Shown: one piece after another, positions 44,427 to 54,065 of the stretch
Numbering within the stretch: the stretch's first letter is position 1
Layout: each line of letters opens with the position of its first letter
Source: Candidatus Bealeia paramacronuclearis
GTDB lineage: Bacteria; Pseudomonadota; Alphaproteobacteria; UBA9655
Direction of reading: 5' to 3'
DNA length: 64,000 nucleotides
NCBI RefSeq assembly: GCF_035607555.1
Contig: NZ_JAVHWZ010000002.1
Location: 558,001 to 622,000, forward strand
The notes under the pieces: generated by a model
Databases searched by the model: none
What the model was told of the DNA's origin: nothing
What the model saw: the letters and a program-made list of their open reading frames with translations, nothing else
Position numbers and translations under genes: made by a program

Positions 44427-46991
44427 TTACTCAATTTCTTCCTCTTTGGAATTGTGTGAACTCAAGGCTTTGTTGAAAAGTATCAATTCATCGCCCTTTA
44501 AATAAACGGGGTCAATTTCCAATTGAGAAGGCTTTTTAAAAAGCTGTATCAGTTGATTTTCACAATCTTCCGAATTTGAGCTCACTAAAGAAAGAGGGAA
44601 AATCTGAACTTTCTTTTTTTGCTCCTGAAGCCAGGCCTGAAACCAGGAATGCGAAGGGTCAAATGATTTTACAGTCAGCACTACGATGAGATTATTCGTT
44701 TTAAAATTGCCCTCTTCAAAACAAGCTTTTAATATATTTAAATCTTCACTATACAACCCAATCGATAATAGCGATGAAAAGCGTGGTAAGAGAGATTTTA
44801 GAATTTCTGTTTGATTTCCATTAATAGCAAGGTTCTTACATTCAGGAGCCACCTCAATTAACCAATCTTCATGACCTTGAGAAAGCAGCGTATTGGCCAC
44901 AAATTCAAATGTATGTTTTTCAAAATCTGTAAGGATTTGCAACCCTAACAGTGAAGGGTTCTCTAGAAGAATCCTTTTTACATTAATCTCAGAAAGTGTT
45001 TTTGTCGTAATCCAACTACAAAATTGCCAGGCTATGCCTACATTCATAGAATCTTCATCTGCTTCAGCAAGGGCGCGGACCAAAGAAAAACCAAGAGGCT
45101 TTAAGGCTTCTAAATTGAGTGAAAAAATATAATGGGCGCCATGAGTTTTGACGAGGGCCGAGCGGTAGTCCGTCGATAGAAAAATTTCGGAAAGGCCTTT
45201 GCTCAGATCGCCTGATTCTACCAAATCCATAAGATCTACAAAACTATGTTTGAGCGGATCCTTCATAAGACATTCACATGCTGTTTTGTCAAAACGCTTT
45301 GCTTGAGGAGCTAAGCATTCCATGGAAGCGTGTTGAGGATCATGCTCCCATTTTAAAACTGAGCCTGTCTCTTTTAGAAAAAATATGGATTCAAAAATAT
45401 CGCCCTTTTCCAAAAGGTTTGAATCTTCCTCAAACCCTGACCAAGTCCATTTTTCGTCCCTAGGAAACATATAAGAACACAAGATTTCCATTCCATTGGA
45501 AATGGACTTAAATGAACTTTTTTCGCTCAAAGAGGATAATACAGAAAGTTCAGGTATAAGTTCTCCTAAAACATGAAAACTATTTATAAGTCCGGGCTTC
45601 ACTTCATAAGTTTTGGGTGCATTTCCTGAAGGCTTTAAATATTTCACATTTTTTAATTCTGCCAAAATTTGTGCAAAATCATTATGAGCGTCAATTGAGA
45701 AAAGCTGATCGAGGGTTGTGTAACGTCTAAAAAAGCCATTTAAAAGTGACTTTTCTGAAAAAACGTTCGGATCAATTTGATAAGAACCCTCTTTCAATTG
45801 ACGCGCTTTATAAAGCACTAAAGATAAAATACTAGCCTCAACACTGTCAGAAAACGTCACATTCTTCTTGTTGACATGAATTGTGGCATTTCCATAGGGA
45901 ATCGTGGGTGGAAATGGGTTTTCAAAAAGATCATATCCGTATTTGATGAGTGCGATTTCTTCCCGATTCAGCGTGTCCACAGATTGAGTTTTGAGACTTT
46001 GGTAATCTTTGAAATTGTAGCCATCTTGCTTGAAAATCTTCGCAAGTCCATCAACCCCCATTAAATGATAGAATTCACTCTGTTCTTCAGGGGTTTTAAA
46101 CTTCAGCCACATATAACCCAAAAGTGCCTTTTCAATAGGCTTTTCAAAAAGATAACCAACCTCTTGGCTGGCTTTTAAAAAGGTGTCCACAAATCGAAAA
46201 GTCAAAAAATCAGAGCGCTTTGATTCGAAGACAAAAAATTGTGGAAATTGAGTTTGCAATTCGTCTAATTCTAATTTTTGCTTGTTGCTAGGCTTTTGAA
46301 TGAAAACCAACTGAGAAATACGATTAGCTTTGGCATAGTTTTCAATTTCATTGTCTTTGATCAGTCCCAATTTTTTGTATTGAGGAAGGACCTTATCAAA
46401 GATTTTTGAATATTTTTGTGGGTCTTGTGGGTCAATACCCAAAGTTTCATATATAGAATCCCCCGTCAGATCAATCTCTTGAAAGATTTGACGCATAAAT
46501 TCATAACGGAGAAATTGCGGATAATCTTTGCGAATTTCCTCATCAAACTTGGACTTTGGAAACACATTTAAAAGATCTTTTTCTGTCAATTGGTTGGTGG
46601 AGCTCAGTTTGATAAGCATAACCACATCATGAAGCGTGAGTTGTCCTATGGGATCGGAACTGGCTTGATTGGCCGTTAAATTCACACCATCGGGAGAGGG
46701 GAAGAAGAGCTGAAATAACGCATCTGTATAAGTTTGTGGAGCCCCTTTGGGGTCAAGCGCTTGCACGTGAACAGGAATTTGAGGTTTCCAAATTCCAAGA
46801 TTTCCAAAAAATCTAGCATTGCTCAATATTTGAATTAAAGAAAATCTTTGGCTGGGTTGGTAAAAAAGCGGTAATTTGCTTTTGGCAACAATCTCATCCG
46901 CACCTTTGTAAAAATGACCATCTCCAACAGCAAAGCCTTGGGATGAAAATAACACACTCACAACAAAAGAAAAACGAAATATAAAACGCAA
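44427..46991 (-). CDS. Large exported protein of unknown function
   Basis: I do not recognise any domain in this 854-residue protein. It starts at TTG with GGAG 9 bases upstream and has a clear signal peptide (FRFSFVVSVLFSSQGFAVGDG). The mature part is mostly helical, with many leucine-rich helices toward the C-terminus and about 12 scattered cysteines. A central segment reads TIHVNKKNVTFSDSVEASIL. The end is acidic (KEEEIE). It has its own long upstream gap and no operon partner. Size plus export suggest a lineage-specific envelope or secreted host-interaction protein (inference). Confidence 0.65.
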   Translation of the reverse strand: MRFIFRFSFVVSVLFSSQGFAVGDGHFYKGADEIVAKSKLPLFYQPSQRFSLIQILSNARFFGNLGIWKPQIPVHVQALDPKGAPQTYTDALFQLFFPSPDGVNLTANQASSDPIGQLTLHDVVMLIKLSSTNQLTEKDLLNVFPKSKFDEEIRKDYPQFLRYEFMRQIFQEIDLTGDSIYETLGIDPQDPQKYSKIFDKVLPQYKKLGLIKDNEIENYAKANRISQLVFIQKPSNKQKLELDELQTQFPQFFVFESKRSDFLTFRFVDTFLKASQEVGYLFEKPIEKALLGYMWLKFKTPEEQSEFYHLMGVDGLAKIFKQDGYNFKDYQSLKTQSVDTLNREEIALIKYGYDLFENPFPPTIPYGNATIHVNKKNVTFSDSVEASILSLVLYKARQLKEGSYQIDPNVFSEKSLLNGFFRRYTTLDQLFSIDAHNDFAQILAELKNVKYLKPSGNAPKTYEVKPGLINSFHVLGELIPELSVLSSLSEKSSFKSISNGMEILCSYMFPRDEKWTWSGFEEDSNLLEKGDIFESIFFLKETGSVLKWEHDPQHASMECLAPQAKRFDKTACECLMKDPLKHSFVDLMDLVESGDLSKGLSEIFLSTDYRSALVKTHGAHYIFSLNLEALKPLGFSLVRALAEADEDSMNVGIAWQFCSWITTKTLSEINVKRILLENPSLLGLQILTDFEKHTFEFVANTLLSQGHEDWLIEVAPECKNLAINGNQTEILKSLLPRFSSLLSIGLYSEDLNILKACFEEGNFKTNNLIVVLTVKSFDPSHSWFQAWLQEQKKKVQIFPLSLVSSNSEDCENQLIQLFKKPSQLEIDPVYLKGDELILFNKALSSHNSKEEEIE

Positions 46992-47285
46992 AACACAACA
47001 CTCCAGAGAAATTGATATAAATATATTTTATAATGAATATGACTACTATTTGCAATATTTATGTAGCCTTAAATCAATCAAAAATGAGGATGTGAAAAAA
47101 ACAACGACGTCATTAACCTCAAAATTTTCTGAAAGTTCTGGAAATTTTTAGATTGAGAGAAATTGTTCGGAATTCATTTCTTAGCAACATGATAAACCCT
47201 TAAATAAATTCACATATTTTTCGTTGAAATATAATTTTTTTCATACATAGGACATGAGCGCCTTTTGATAGTGCACGATTTTAGT
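46992..47285. other. 294-bp AT-rich intergenic region
   Basis: This holds the upstream region of the 854-residue gene and the downstream end of eipB. I see no gene, RNA or convincing promoter pair. There is a weak AAAATTT/AAATTTT inverted pair near 47120-47150. Confidence 0.5.
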
Positions 47286-48110
47286 TCAACACTCTTGTTT
47301 TGCCAAGAATTCGAGACGCTCGAGCGTTCCTTTAATCTTAAAATCGGGTGCATAATCGATGGTGTACCCTTTAAGAACACCATTGGAGAAAACTTCTTGA
47401 CGGGTTTCATAATCGGGACCAAAGGCCTCTGGGTTTTTGCCGTATACAGCGATCTTAAGGGGCCAATAGGGAATATGGGCTTGAATGGGATCTTTTCCGC
47501 CCAAGGTTTGCTCCGCTTTGTGCATGCCTCCAATGAATGTATTCATTTCAAAAGCCCCTTCTGTGGTACTTCCATCAAAAACTTTCGCCACATAAAGGCG
47601 CTCACCAGCTTCTGCAGCTTTTAAGAGCGATAATTGATATTGAACGGGAAAAAGAACATCTTTTTCAATCGGAAGTTTCATAACTTCGGGCTGAACATAA
47701 GAAATCTCACCAGTTCCATCAACTTTCCGCTTAGCAGACCCTCTGATGTTTTCGACAAGCTCTCCATCCACTTTTCGAAAGGAATTAAAGCGCAAAGTAT
47801 TTCCATCATTGGATTCCCAAATGGTATAACCCCAACGAATATTTTCAGCACCGCCCTCATTGTCATAAATAATGGTGTCCGAGAGTTGCTCAAGGGTCCA
47901 GCCTTCGCAATCTTGACGAAGTTCTAACGACATCTCACCTTCAACATCTGAAACATCCTGAGACGGCATGGCCGAATCCGCAAGGTTTACAGTGTAATGG
48001 GCCTTGTGTGACTTGAGTTCTGCGGATTTTAAATCCCCCGCACAAAAGACGCACAGTGCAATCACAATTGAACATACTGATTTTTCGATTGTTTTAAAAA
48101 GCAAGGACAT
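47286..48110 (-). CDS. eipB: Cell envelope integrity protein EipB (DUF1849)
   Basis: This is an exported protein of about 274 residues with a signal peptide (CSIVIALCVFCAGDLKSA). The mature start ELKSHKAHYTVNLADS, the stretch EGEMSLELRQDCEGWTLEQ and DGNTLRFNSFRKV match the alphaproteobacterial EipB family, a periplasmic beta-spiral needed for envelope integrity in Brucella. The family disulfide pair is retained: Cys in RQDCEGW and the C-terminal Cys as the last residue. ATG 48110 is preferred, although the frame opens 11 codons earlier. Confidence 0.85.
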   Translation of the reverse strand: MSLLFKTIEKSVCSIVIALCVFCAGDLKSAELKSHKAHYTVNLADSAMPSQDVSDVEGEMSLELRQDCEGWTLEQLSDTIIYDNEGGAENIRWGYTIWESNDGNTLRFNSFRKVDGELVENIRGSAKRKVDGTGEISYVQPEVMKLPIEKDVLFPVQYQLSLLKAAEAGERLYVAKVFDGSTTEGAFEMNTFIGGMHKAEQTLGGKDPIQAHIPYWPLKIAVYGKNPEAFGPDYETRQEVFSNGVLKGYTIDYAPDFKIKGTLERLEFLAKQEC

Positions 48111-48198
48111 TCTTTTCCCATGTCTGTGATTGACTCTTCTCACAATGAGACATATTAATAGAGAAATGAAAGCAAGAAAATAACTGAAAGGAAAAGCT

Positions 48199-49701
48199 GT
48201 GTCATTTCGTGTGTCTTTTTCACAACCCTCTCAAGTTCCTCTTAAAGGCGCCCTCGTTCTTGGGGCTTTTGAAGATCTTAAGTTCACGCCTGCATTTGAA
48301 AATTGGGATAAAAAATCCGGTGGTCATATTGGCAAAGCTTTAACCCATACAAAATTTAAAGGAAAAACAGGAAGCTCTGCCATCATTACGGCGCCTGAGA
48401 ATTTTCATTTTTCTCGGATCGTTTTAATCGGTCTTGGCAAAAAAGAAGACTTCACTGCGAAAAAAGCTGAAGAATTGGGGGGCGCCATTGTGGCTGCGCT
48501 TTCGTGCACAATTGATTCTGAAGCCGTTGTCGAATTTGATGGAATCTCTGGACTTAAAGACACAGAACTTGCCGCTCACATTGCATTTGGGGCAAGCCTT
48601 AGATCTTGGCAATTCTTGAAATACTTTACGAAAAAAACGGAAGATGAATTAGCACACTTGAAAAAGTTGACCGTTTCCACTTCTGATGAAAAAGATACTC
48701 AAAAACAGTTTTCCACACTTGAGAAAATCTTGGACGCGGTTAATCTCGTCAAAGAGGTCGTTTCTGAACCAGCTAATGTAATTTATCCCAAATCTTTGGC
48801 GGAAATTGCCAAAACCCTTGAAAAAGATGGCGTTGAAGTTGAAATCTTAAACCAAAAAGATATGGAGAAATTAGGTTTTGGAGCACTTTTAGGCGTTGCT
48901 CAAGGAAGTGCCAATGAACCACGTACCGTTGTTTTAAAATGGAATGGCGGCAAAAAAGGAGAGGCGCCCGTAGCCTTTATCGGCAAAGGCGTGACTTTTG
49001 ATAGCGGTGGAATTTCCATTAAACCTGCAGGCGGTATGGAAGACATGAAATGGGATATGGCCGGTGCTGCAGCTGTTATGGGCACACTCAAAGCCTTGGC
49101 AGGACGTAAAGCCAAAGTGAATGCCGTTGGAGTCATGGGGATTGTTGAAAACATGCCCTCAGGGACCGCTCAACGCCCCGGCGATGTTGTAAAGTCTTAT
49201 TCAGGGCAAACCATTGAAGTTATCAATACAGATGCAGAAGGTCGCCTTGTTTTGGCCGATGTGATTTGGTATGCGCAAGAGCAATTCAAACCTAAAGCCA
49301 TCGTGGATTTGGCCACTTTGACAGGAGCTATTATTATCTCCTTAGGCCATTCCCGTGCGGGACTTTTCTCTAATAATGATGAGATGGTCAAAACTTTAAA
49401 AGCGGCCGGCGATGATGTGGGTGAGCTTTTGTGGCACATGCCTACCGATGATTCCTATTACAAAGATATCGAAAGCGATATTGCGGACATGAAAAACGTT
49501 GGTGCGGGTCGAGAAGCGGGAAGCGTTTCTGCTGCTAAATTCATTGAGCGCTATATTCAAAACAAAACCCCATGGGCCCATTTGGATATAGCGGGCACAG
49601 CCTGGGCGCCCAAAGATAATGCTTTGAACGCAAAAGGCGCCACCGCATTTGGGGTACGACTTTTGAATGAATGGGTTCGTCAAAACCACGAAGAAAAGTA
49701 A
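48199..49701 (+). CDS. pepA: Leucyl aminopeptidase PepA
   Basis: This 500-residue cytosolic M17 aminopeptidase uses two metal ions. The metal and active-site residues are in VAFIGKGVTFDSGGISIKP and the signature NTDAEGRLVLAD. LATLTGAI is also present. It starts at GTG after GAAAGGAAAA. It probably finishes degradation of imported peptides (compare the Yej porter) and protein turnover; some homologues also bind DNA. It is followed by a GC-rich hairpin and holC, a common pepA-holC pairing. Confidence 0.95.
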   Translation: MSFRVSFSQPSQVPLKGALVLGAFEDLKFTPAFENWDKKSGGHIGKALTHTKFKGKTGSSAIITAPENFHFSRIVLIGLGKKEDFTAKKAEELGGAIVAALSCTIDSEAVVEFDGISGLKDTELAAHIAFGASLRSWQFLKYFTKKTEDELAHLKKLTVSTSDEKDTQKQFSTLEKILDAVNLVKEVVSEPANVIYPKSLAEIAKTLEKDGVEVEILNQKDMEKLGFGALLGVAQGSANEPRTVVLKWNGGKKGEAPVAFIGKGVTFDSGGISIKPAGGMEDMKWDMAGAAAVMGTLKALAGRKAKVNAVGVMGIVENMPSGTAQRPGDVVKSYSGQTIEVINTDAEGRLVLADVIWYAQEQFKPKAIVDLATLTGAIIISLGHSRAGLFSNNDEMVKTLKAAGDDVGELLWHMPTDDSYYKDIESDIADMKNVGAGREAGSVSAAKFIERYIQNKTPWAHLDIAGTAWAPKDNALNAKGATAFGVRLLNEWVRQNHEEK

Positions 49702-49707
49702 CAGGAG

Positions 49708-49734
49708 GGGGGCCCAGCGCCCCCTTTAATTTTT
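49708..49734 (+). terminator. GC-rich hairpin with T-rich tail between pepA and holC
   Basis: The stem GGGGGC/GCCCCC with a 5-base loop is followed by TTTAATTTTT, and the holC ATG comes immediately after. It would end or attenuate pepA transcription. holC then lacks an obvious ribosome-binding site close to its start; AGGAGG lies before the hairpin. Confidence 0.65.
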
Positions 49735-50184
49735 ATGACAGAAGTTAGTTTTTATCATCTCACCCGCTCCTCTCTCGAGCAAGCCCTTCCTCGTCTTTTG
49801 GAAAAAATCTTAGACGCTCAAAAGCGCGCTATTGTCTATGGTACAACACCTCAGAGAATGGAATCTTTAAACACCAGTCTTTGGACTTTTGGACGGGGAA
49901 GTTTTATTCCCCATGGCACAGAAAAAGAAGGCAACGCCGAAGACCAGCCAGTGTGGCTTACAACAGAATCTGAAAACCCTAATGGAGCTACGTTTCTAGT
50001 GATGGTTGAAAATCAAAAACTGCCCGACCTCACCCCTTATGAGCGGTGCCTCATTCTTTTTGATGGAAATAATGACACTGCCTTAAAAGACGCCCGTGCA
50101 AGCTGGAAAGACCTGAAAGACAAAGGCCTCAGCATTACCTATTGGGCTCAGACTACTGATGGAAAATGGGAAAAAGCGGCTTAA
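49735..50184 (+). CDS. holC: DNA polymerase III chi subunit HolC
   Basis: This 149-residue clamp-loader accessory subunit links the replisome to single-strand binding protein. It begins EVSFYHLTRSSLEQALPRLLEKIL, with DxxLWTFGRGSFIPHG-like core residues (SLWTFGRGSFIPHG), the usual HolC pattern. Its stop overlaps the convergent gltX stop by 4 bases. Confidence 0.88.
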   Translation: MTEVSFYHLTRSSLEQALPRLLEKILDAQKRAIVYGTTPQRMESLNTSLWTFGRGSFIPHGTEKEGNAEDQPVWLTTESENPNGATFLVMVENQKLPDLTPYERCLILFDGNNDTALKDARASWKDLKDKGLSITYWAQTTDGKWEKAA

Positions 50185-51581
50185 GAGCCCAACCTTAAAC
50201 GCAATAAAGTTTCCTCACGTCCCAGAACTTCCATAATCTCAAAAATGCTGGGTGAAATGCCTTGTCCGGTTAAAGCCGCGCGCAAAGGCTGAGCGACTTC
50301 GCCTAATTTAATTCCCCATGTATCTGCGCAGGTTTTAATGAATTCATGAAGAGAGTCTTCCGTCCACAACCCCTCATAAGCACTTAAAGCGCGGCTAACT
50401 TCACCAATATATTTAAGGGCATTTTCCGTTAATAATGATTGCGCTTTTTCATCTCTTGGGAGCGGAAAATGACGAGTATAAAATAGTCCATTTTCGGCAA
50501 GTTCCAATGTGGTTTTGGCCCGTTGCTTTAATCCTTTCATGCCTTTTAAAAGACGCTCTTGCCCCAAGGTGTCAACATCTCGACCCAAACGGGGGTGCAT
50601 GAGGGGTAAAATAAGATCCACAAGGCGTTTATCGTCCGCCTCTCGAATATAGTGCCCATTCAGATTCAAAAGTTTTGCCATATCAAATCGGGAAGGAGAT
50701 TTTCCGACATGCTCTAAATTGAACCATTTGATGGCTTTATCGGTTGGAATAATTTCCTCATCTCCATGACTCCACCCCAAGCGCAAAAGATAATTGCGGA
50801 GCGTTTCTGGCAGAATTCCCATATCACGATAAGCCTCAATTCCCAAGGCTCCGTGGCGTTTGGAAAGTTTGGCGCCATCCACACCATGAATCAGGGGAAT
50901 ATGTGCAAATGCTGGCACATGCCACCCCATGGCTTTATAAAGATGGTATTGACGAAACGCATTGGTCAGATGATCATCACCGCGAATAATATGGGTAATT
51001 CCCATATCATAATCATCGACCACAACGGATAGCATATAAGTGGGCGTGCCATCGGCCCGCAATATCACCATATCATCCAGTTGAGCATTGGCAATTTTGA
51101 CCTCTCCCTGAACGAGATCCTGAATAATTGTCTCTCCTTCTTGGGGAGCCTTAAAACGAATAACGGGCTTAACGCCCTGAGGGGCTTCATGGGCGTCCCG
51201 ATTACGCCACATCCCATTATAGCGAGGAGAAAGTCCATTTGCCCTCGCTTCCTCTTTCATCATCTCAAGTTCTTCGGGCGAGCAATAGCAATAATAAGCC
51301 ATTCCTTTTTGCAAAAGTGCATGAGCAACCTCGGCATGACGTGCGGCACGCTCGAATTGAAATACGGTGGATCCATCCCAATTGAGACCAAACCACTCAA
51401 GCCCTTCGATGATGGCATCAATAGCCTCTTGTGTTGAGCGTACGCGATCGGTGTCTTCAATCCGAAGATAATATTTCCCCCCATGATGACGCGCAAAAAG
51501 CCAATTGAAAAGGGCCGTTCTGGCACTTCCAATATGCAAAAAACCTGTGGGCGATGGGGCAAAACGGGCCATAACCGTCAT
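50181..51581 (-). CDS. gltX: Glutamyl-tRNA synthetase
   Basis: This 466-residue class I synthetase has the HIGH motif as FLHIGSART and the KMSKS motif as GAKLSKRHGA. A C-terminal helical anticodon-binding domain is present. It may be a discriminating or non-discriminating enzyme, depending on whether GatCAB exists in the genome. It is divergently transcribed from comEC, an arrangement seen in related alphaproteobacteria. Confidence 0.95.
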   Translation of the reverse strand: MTVMARFAPSPTGFLHIGSARTALFNWLFARHHGGKYYLRIEDTDRVRSTQEAIDAIIEGLEWFGLNWDGSTVFQFERAARHAEVAHALLQKGMAYYCYCSPEELEMMKEEARANGLSPRYNGMWRNRDAHEAPQGVKPVIRFKAPQEGETIIQDLVQGEVKIANAQLDDMVILRADGTPTYMLSVVVDDYDMGITHIIRGDDHLTNAFRQYHLYKAMGWHVPAFAHIPLIHGVDGAKLSKRHGALGIEAYRDMGILPETLRNYLLRLGWSHGDEEIIPTDKAIKWFNLEHVGKSPSRFDMAKLLNLNGHYIREADDKRLVDLILPLMHPRLGRDVDTLGQERLLKGMKGLKQRAKTTLELAENGLFYTRHFPLPRDEKAQSLLTENALKYIGEVSRALSAYEGLWTEDSLHEFIKTCADTWGIKLGEVAQPLRAALTGQGISPSIFEIMEVLGREETLLRLRLGS

Positions 51582-51610
51582 ATGATCTTCACTCCTAAAA
51601 TTTAATTTTT

Positions 51611-53770
51611 ATGATATATTCAAAAAATTGGGCGGTACGTATCATACCTATTCAAGTTTATAAAACAAAAACAGGGGGGATGGTGAGCCTTTTTTTCAAA
51701 GCATGGACTCTTGAGGATTTTTATGAAGACAAAAACCGTTGGTTTTTATGGGTTCCTGTTCTTATGGGGTCTGGAATTGCCATTTATTTTGCACTTCCCC
51801 AAGAACCACCCCTGTGGGTTGGTTTTTTGGGTATTGCTCTTTTCTCTTTTCTTACCTGGCTTTTAAGGAATTCTCTTTTAAGACTAATCCCGCTTGCATT
51901 TTTAGCACTTTCTATTGGATTTTCCTCAGCATCTTATCGTACGTATTCGTGTTCAACACGAATGCTGAATTATCCCACTCCTCCCCTTTGGATGGAGGGT
52001 ACGGTTTCAACCGTTGAGCTTAAGGCTTCAAAAAAAGGAAAACTCTTCCAGAGATTCATTTTAAGCGATCTTGTTTCAGAGCAAATCGAAGACCTCCCTC
52101 AAAACGTGCGTTTGACGTTCCGAGGACAAGGGGAATCTTTGCGACCAGGTATGAGGGTGAAAGTTTTTGCAAAACTTCTTCCCGTGCAATCCCCATTAGC
52201 CCCTGGGACTTACGATTTCAGACGCCAATCCTATTTCCAAAAATTGGGGGGCACAGGATTTATTTTAAAGTCTCCGGAAATTGTGAACCTTCCTGAGGCC
52301 AGTTCGTTAAAAGAGAAATTGGAAACATTGAGAGCCAGCATGACGGGAATGTTTATTCGGGGAATGAGCTCCCCCAACGGCGCCATTGGTGCGGCTTTAG
52401 TCACAGGAGATCGTGCGGCAATCCCTGAGCCAGTACGTATTTATTTCGTCGATTCCGGCCTTGCCCACGTTTTGGCAATTTCCGGACTGCATCTTACCAT
52501 TGTGGCAGGTCTCATGTTCTTTATGATACGAAGGTGTCTTTCTTTAATCCCCGCCATTGCCCTTCGCTACCCCATTAAAAAATGGGCAGCGTTGGCTACA
52601 ATTTTTATGACATTTGTCTACTTGGGAATATCTGGATTTGGAATACCCGCACAAAGATCCACCATTATGACAACTGCAGTTATGGTGGCCATTATGCTCG
52701 ATCGCACAGCCATTTCCATGAGATCCATTGGGCTTGCCGCCATTTTTATTTTCATGACGATTCCTGAGGCTATTCTCTCTCCCAGTTTTCAATTGTCTTT
52801 TGCAGCGGTTGTGGGACTCATTGGTGCTTATGAAAGCGTGAAAAATCCATTTGGCCAATGGATCCATAGGGGAGGCAGAGGGCGCAAAGCCTTGGTTTAC
52901 TTTGGAGGAATCACCTTTTCCTCCCTCATTGCGACTTTAGCCACAATTCCTTTCACAATTTATACGTTCAACCGATTTACACTTCATGCCATTGAGGCGA
53001 ATTTAGTCGCCATTCCCCTTGTGGGGATTCTCATTATGCCCTCAGCCGTGGTGACGTGTCTTTTAATGCCTTTTGGACTTGAGTGGATCACGATGCCCAT
53101 TTATGAATGCGGTATTTCGCTTCTTGTGGATATTGCCAAAACTGTCTCCAGTTGGCCAGGCGCCAATATTTTTGTGGCCACACCCTCCCTTGTTTTTGTT
53201 AGCTTATTTACAGGAGGAAGCCTCTGGCTTTTGATTTGGAGAACTCCCTGGCGTTATTTGGGAATCGCGCCCATCTTACTTTCATTGCTAGATTTATATC
53301 TCACAAAACCACCTGATATTCTCATTGACGAGAAAGGAAAAACCATGGCAATTCGATTGCCTTCTGGAGAATTTTCTGTAAGCGCAAATCGTCTCAAAAC
53401 ATTTACGTCCGAGCAATGGCAACGACAAACGGCCTCTAGCACGCTAGTGAAAGCCAAAGATAGTCTTGAAAAAACAAATGGTGGATATGCGTATAAAAGC
53501 CCTCATGGATACAAAGTTCTAATTCTTGAAAAAGAATCCTCCTTTTCTTGCCAAGGATATGACCTTGTTCTGAGCTCCGAGCCTCTTCGTAAAAATTGTG
53601 CAGAAGCTCCCCTCAAAATCGATCGCTTTGATGTGTGGCGAAAAGGAGCTCATGCGATTTGGCTCGACCCCAAAGGTATCCGCATCCAATCAGTCAGAGA
53701 CTCTCAAGGTGCCCGCCCCTGGACACAAATGGCGATTCCCCGAAAAGACAGAGTTGGAATTTACCAATAG
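51611..53770 (+). CDS. comEC: ComEC/Rec2-family membrane channel
   Basis: This 719-residue polytopic membrane protein would carry single-stranded DNA across the inner membrane during natural uptake. It has a DUF4131-like N-terminus, then the Competence domain with HVLAISGLHLTIVAG and GFGIPAQRSTIMT, and about ten helices. The C-terminal region after residue 540 is shorter and more degenerate than the full metallo-lactamase domain of Gram-positive ComEC. ATG 51611 opens the frame, but ATG 51680 or GTG 51683 next to GGGGGG are plausible starts. Confidence 0.88.
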   Translation: MIYSKNWAVRIIPIQVYKTKTGGMVSLFFKAWTLEDFYEDKNRWFLWVPVLMGSGIAIYFALPQEPPLWVGFLGIALFSFLTWLLRNSLLRLIPLAFLALSIGFSSASYRTYSCSTRMLNYPTPPLWMEGTVSTVELKASKKGKLFQRFILSDLVSEQIEDLPQNVRLTFRGQGESLRPGMRVKVFAKLLPVQSPLAPGTYDFRRQSYFQKLGGTGFILKSPEIVNLPEASSLKEKLETLRASMTGMFIRGMSSPNGAIGAALVTGDRAAIPEPVRIYFVDSGLAHVLAISGLHLTIVAGLMFFMIRRCLSLIPAIALRYPIKKWAALATIFMTFVYLGISGFGIPAQRSTIMTTAVMVAIMLDRTAISMRSIGLAAIFIFMTIPEAILSPSFQLSFAAVVGLIGAYESVKNPFGQWIHRGGRGRKALVYFGGITFSSLIATLATIPFTIYTFNRFTLHAIEANLVAIPLVGILIMPSAVVTCLLMPFGLEWITMPIYECGISLLVDIAKTVSSWPGANIFVATPSLVFVSLFTGGSLWLLIWRTPWRYLGIAPILLSLLDLYLTKPPDILIDEKGKTMAIRLPSGEFSVSANRLKTFTSEQWQRQTASSTLVKAKDSLEKTNGGYAYKSPHGYKVLILEKESSFSCQGYDLVLSSEPLRKNCAEAPLKIDRFDVWRKGAHAIWLDPKGIRIQSVRDSQGARPWTQMAIPRKDRVGIYQ

Positions 53771-53778
53771 TTCATGGC

Positions 53779-53841
53779 CAGGACCACCTCATGAAAAACA
53801 GAAAGCATCACACCCCCGAATCGTCATGTTGCAACTATTTT
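53779..53841. repeat. Dispersed intergenic repeat, copy B
   Basis: About 63 bp beginning CAGGACCACCTCA, nine bases after the comEC stop, aligned with 12887-12948 at roughly three-quarters identity. The rest of the 53771-54065 gap holds the ftsH leader and no gene that I can see. Confidence 0.6.
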
Positions 53842-54065
53842 ACTGACTGCGTCTGAGTTTAGAGAAAAGTGAGGTTTATTTTTGCTAAGCATCACCACAT
53901 ATAACCCTGTAGCAAAGCTTATGCCAATTGCAAAAAAGGTTTTGCAGCAACCCAATCTCTTGGTTATAGTTGAAAGGAAAACTCTTGGCTCAAGATATTT
54001 TTCCTTAACGAAAATTTAAAACTTTTCCCGGAGACTGAGGGTATAGAAAGCATAGGTTACTACTC

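Noticed and set aside
54005-54019. CtrA site in front of ftsH
   Set aside because: It matches TTAA-N7-TTAA, but chance matches are expected at this AT content and ftsH is not a typical CtrA target.
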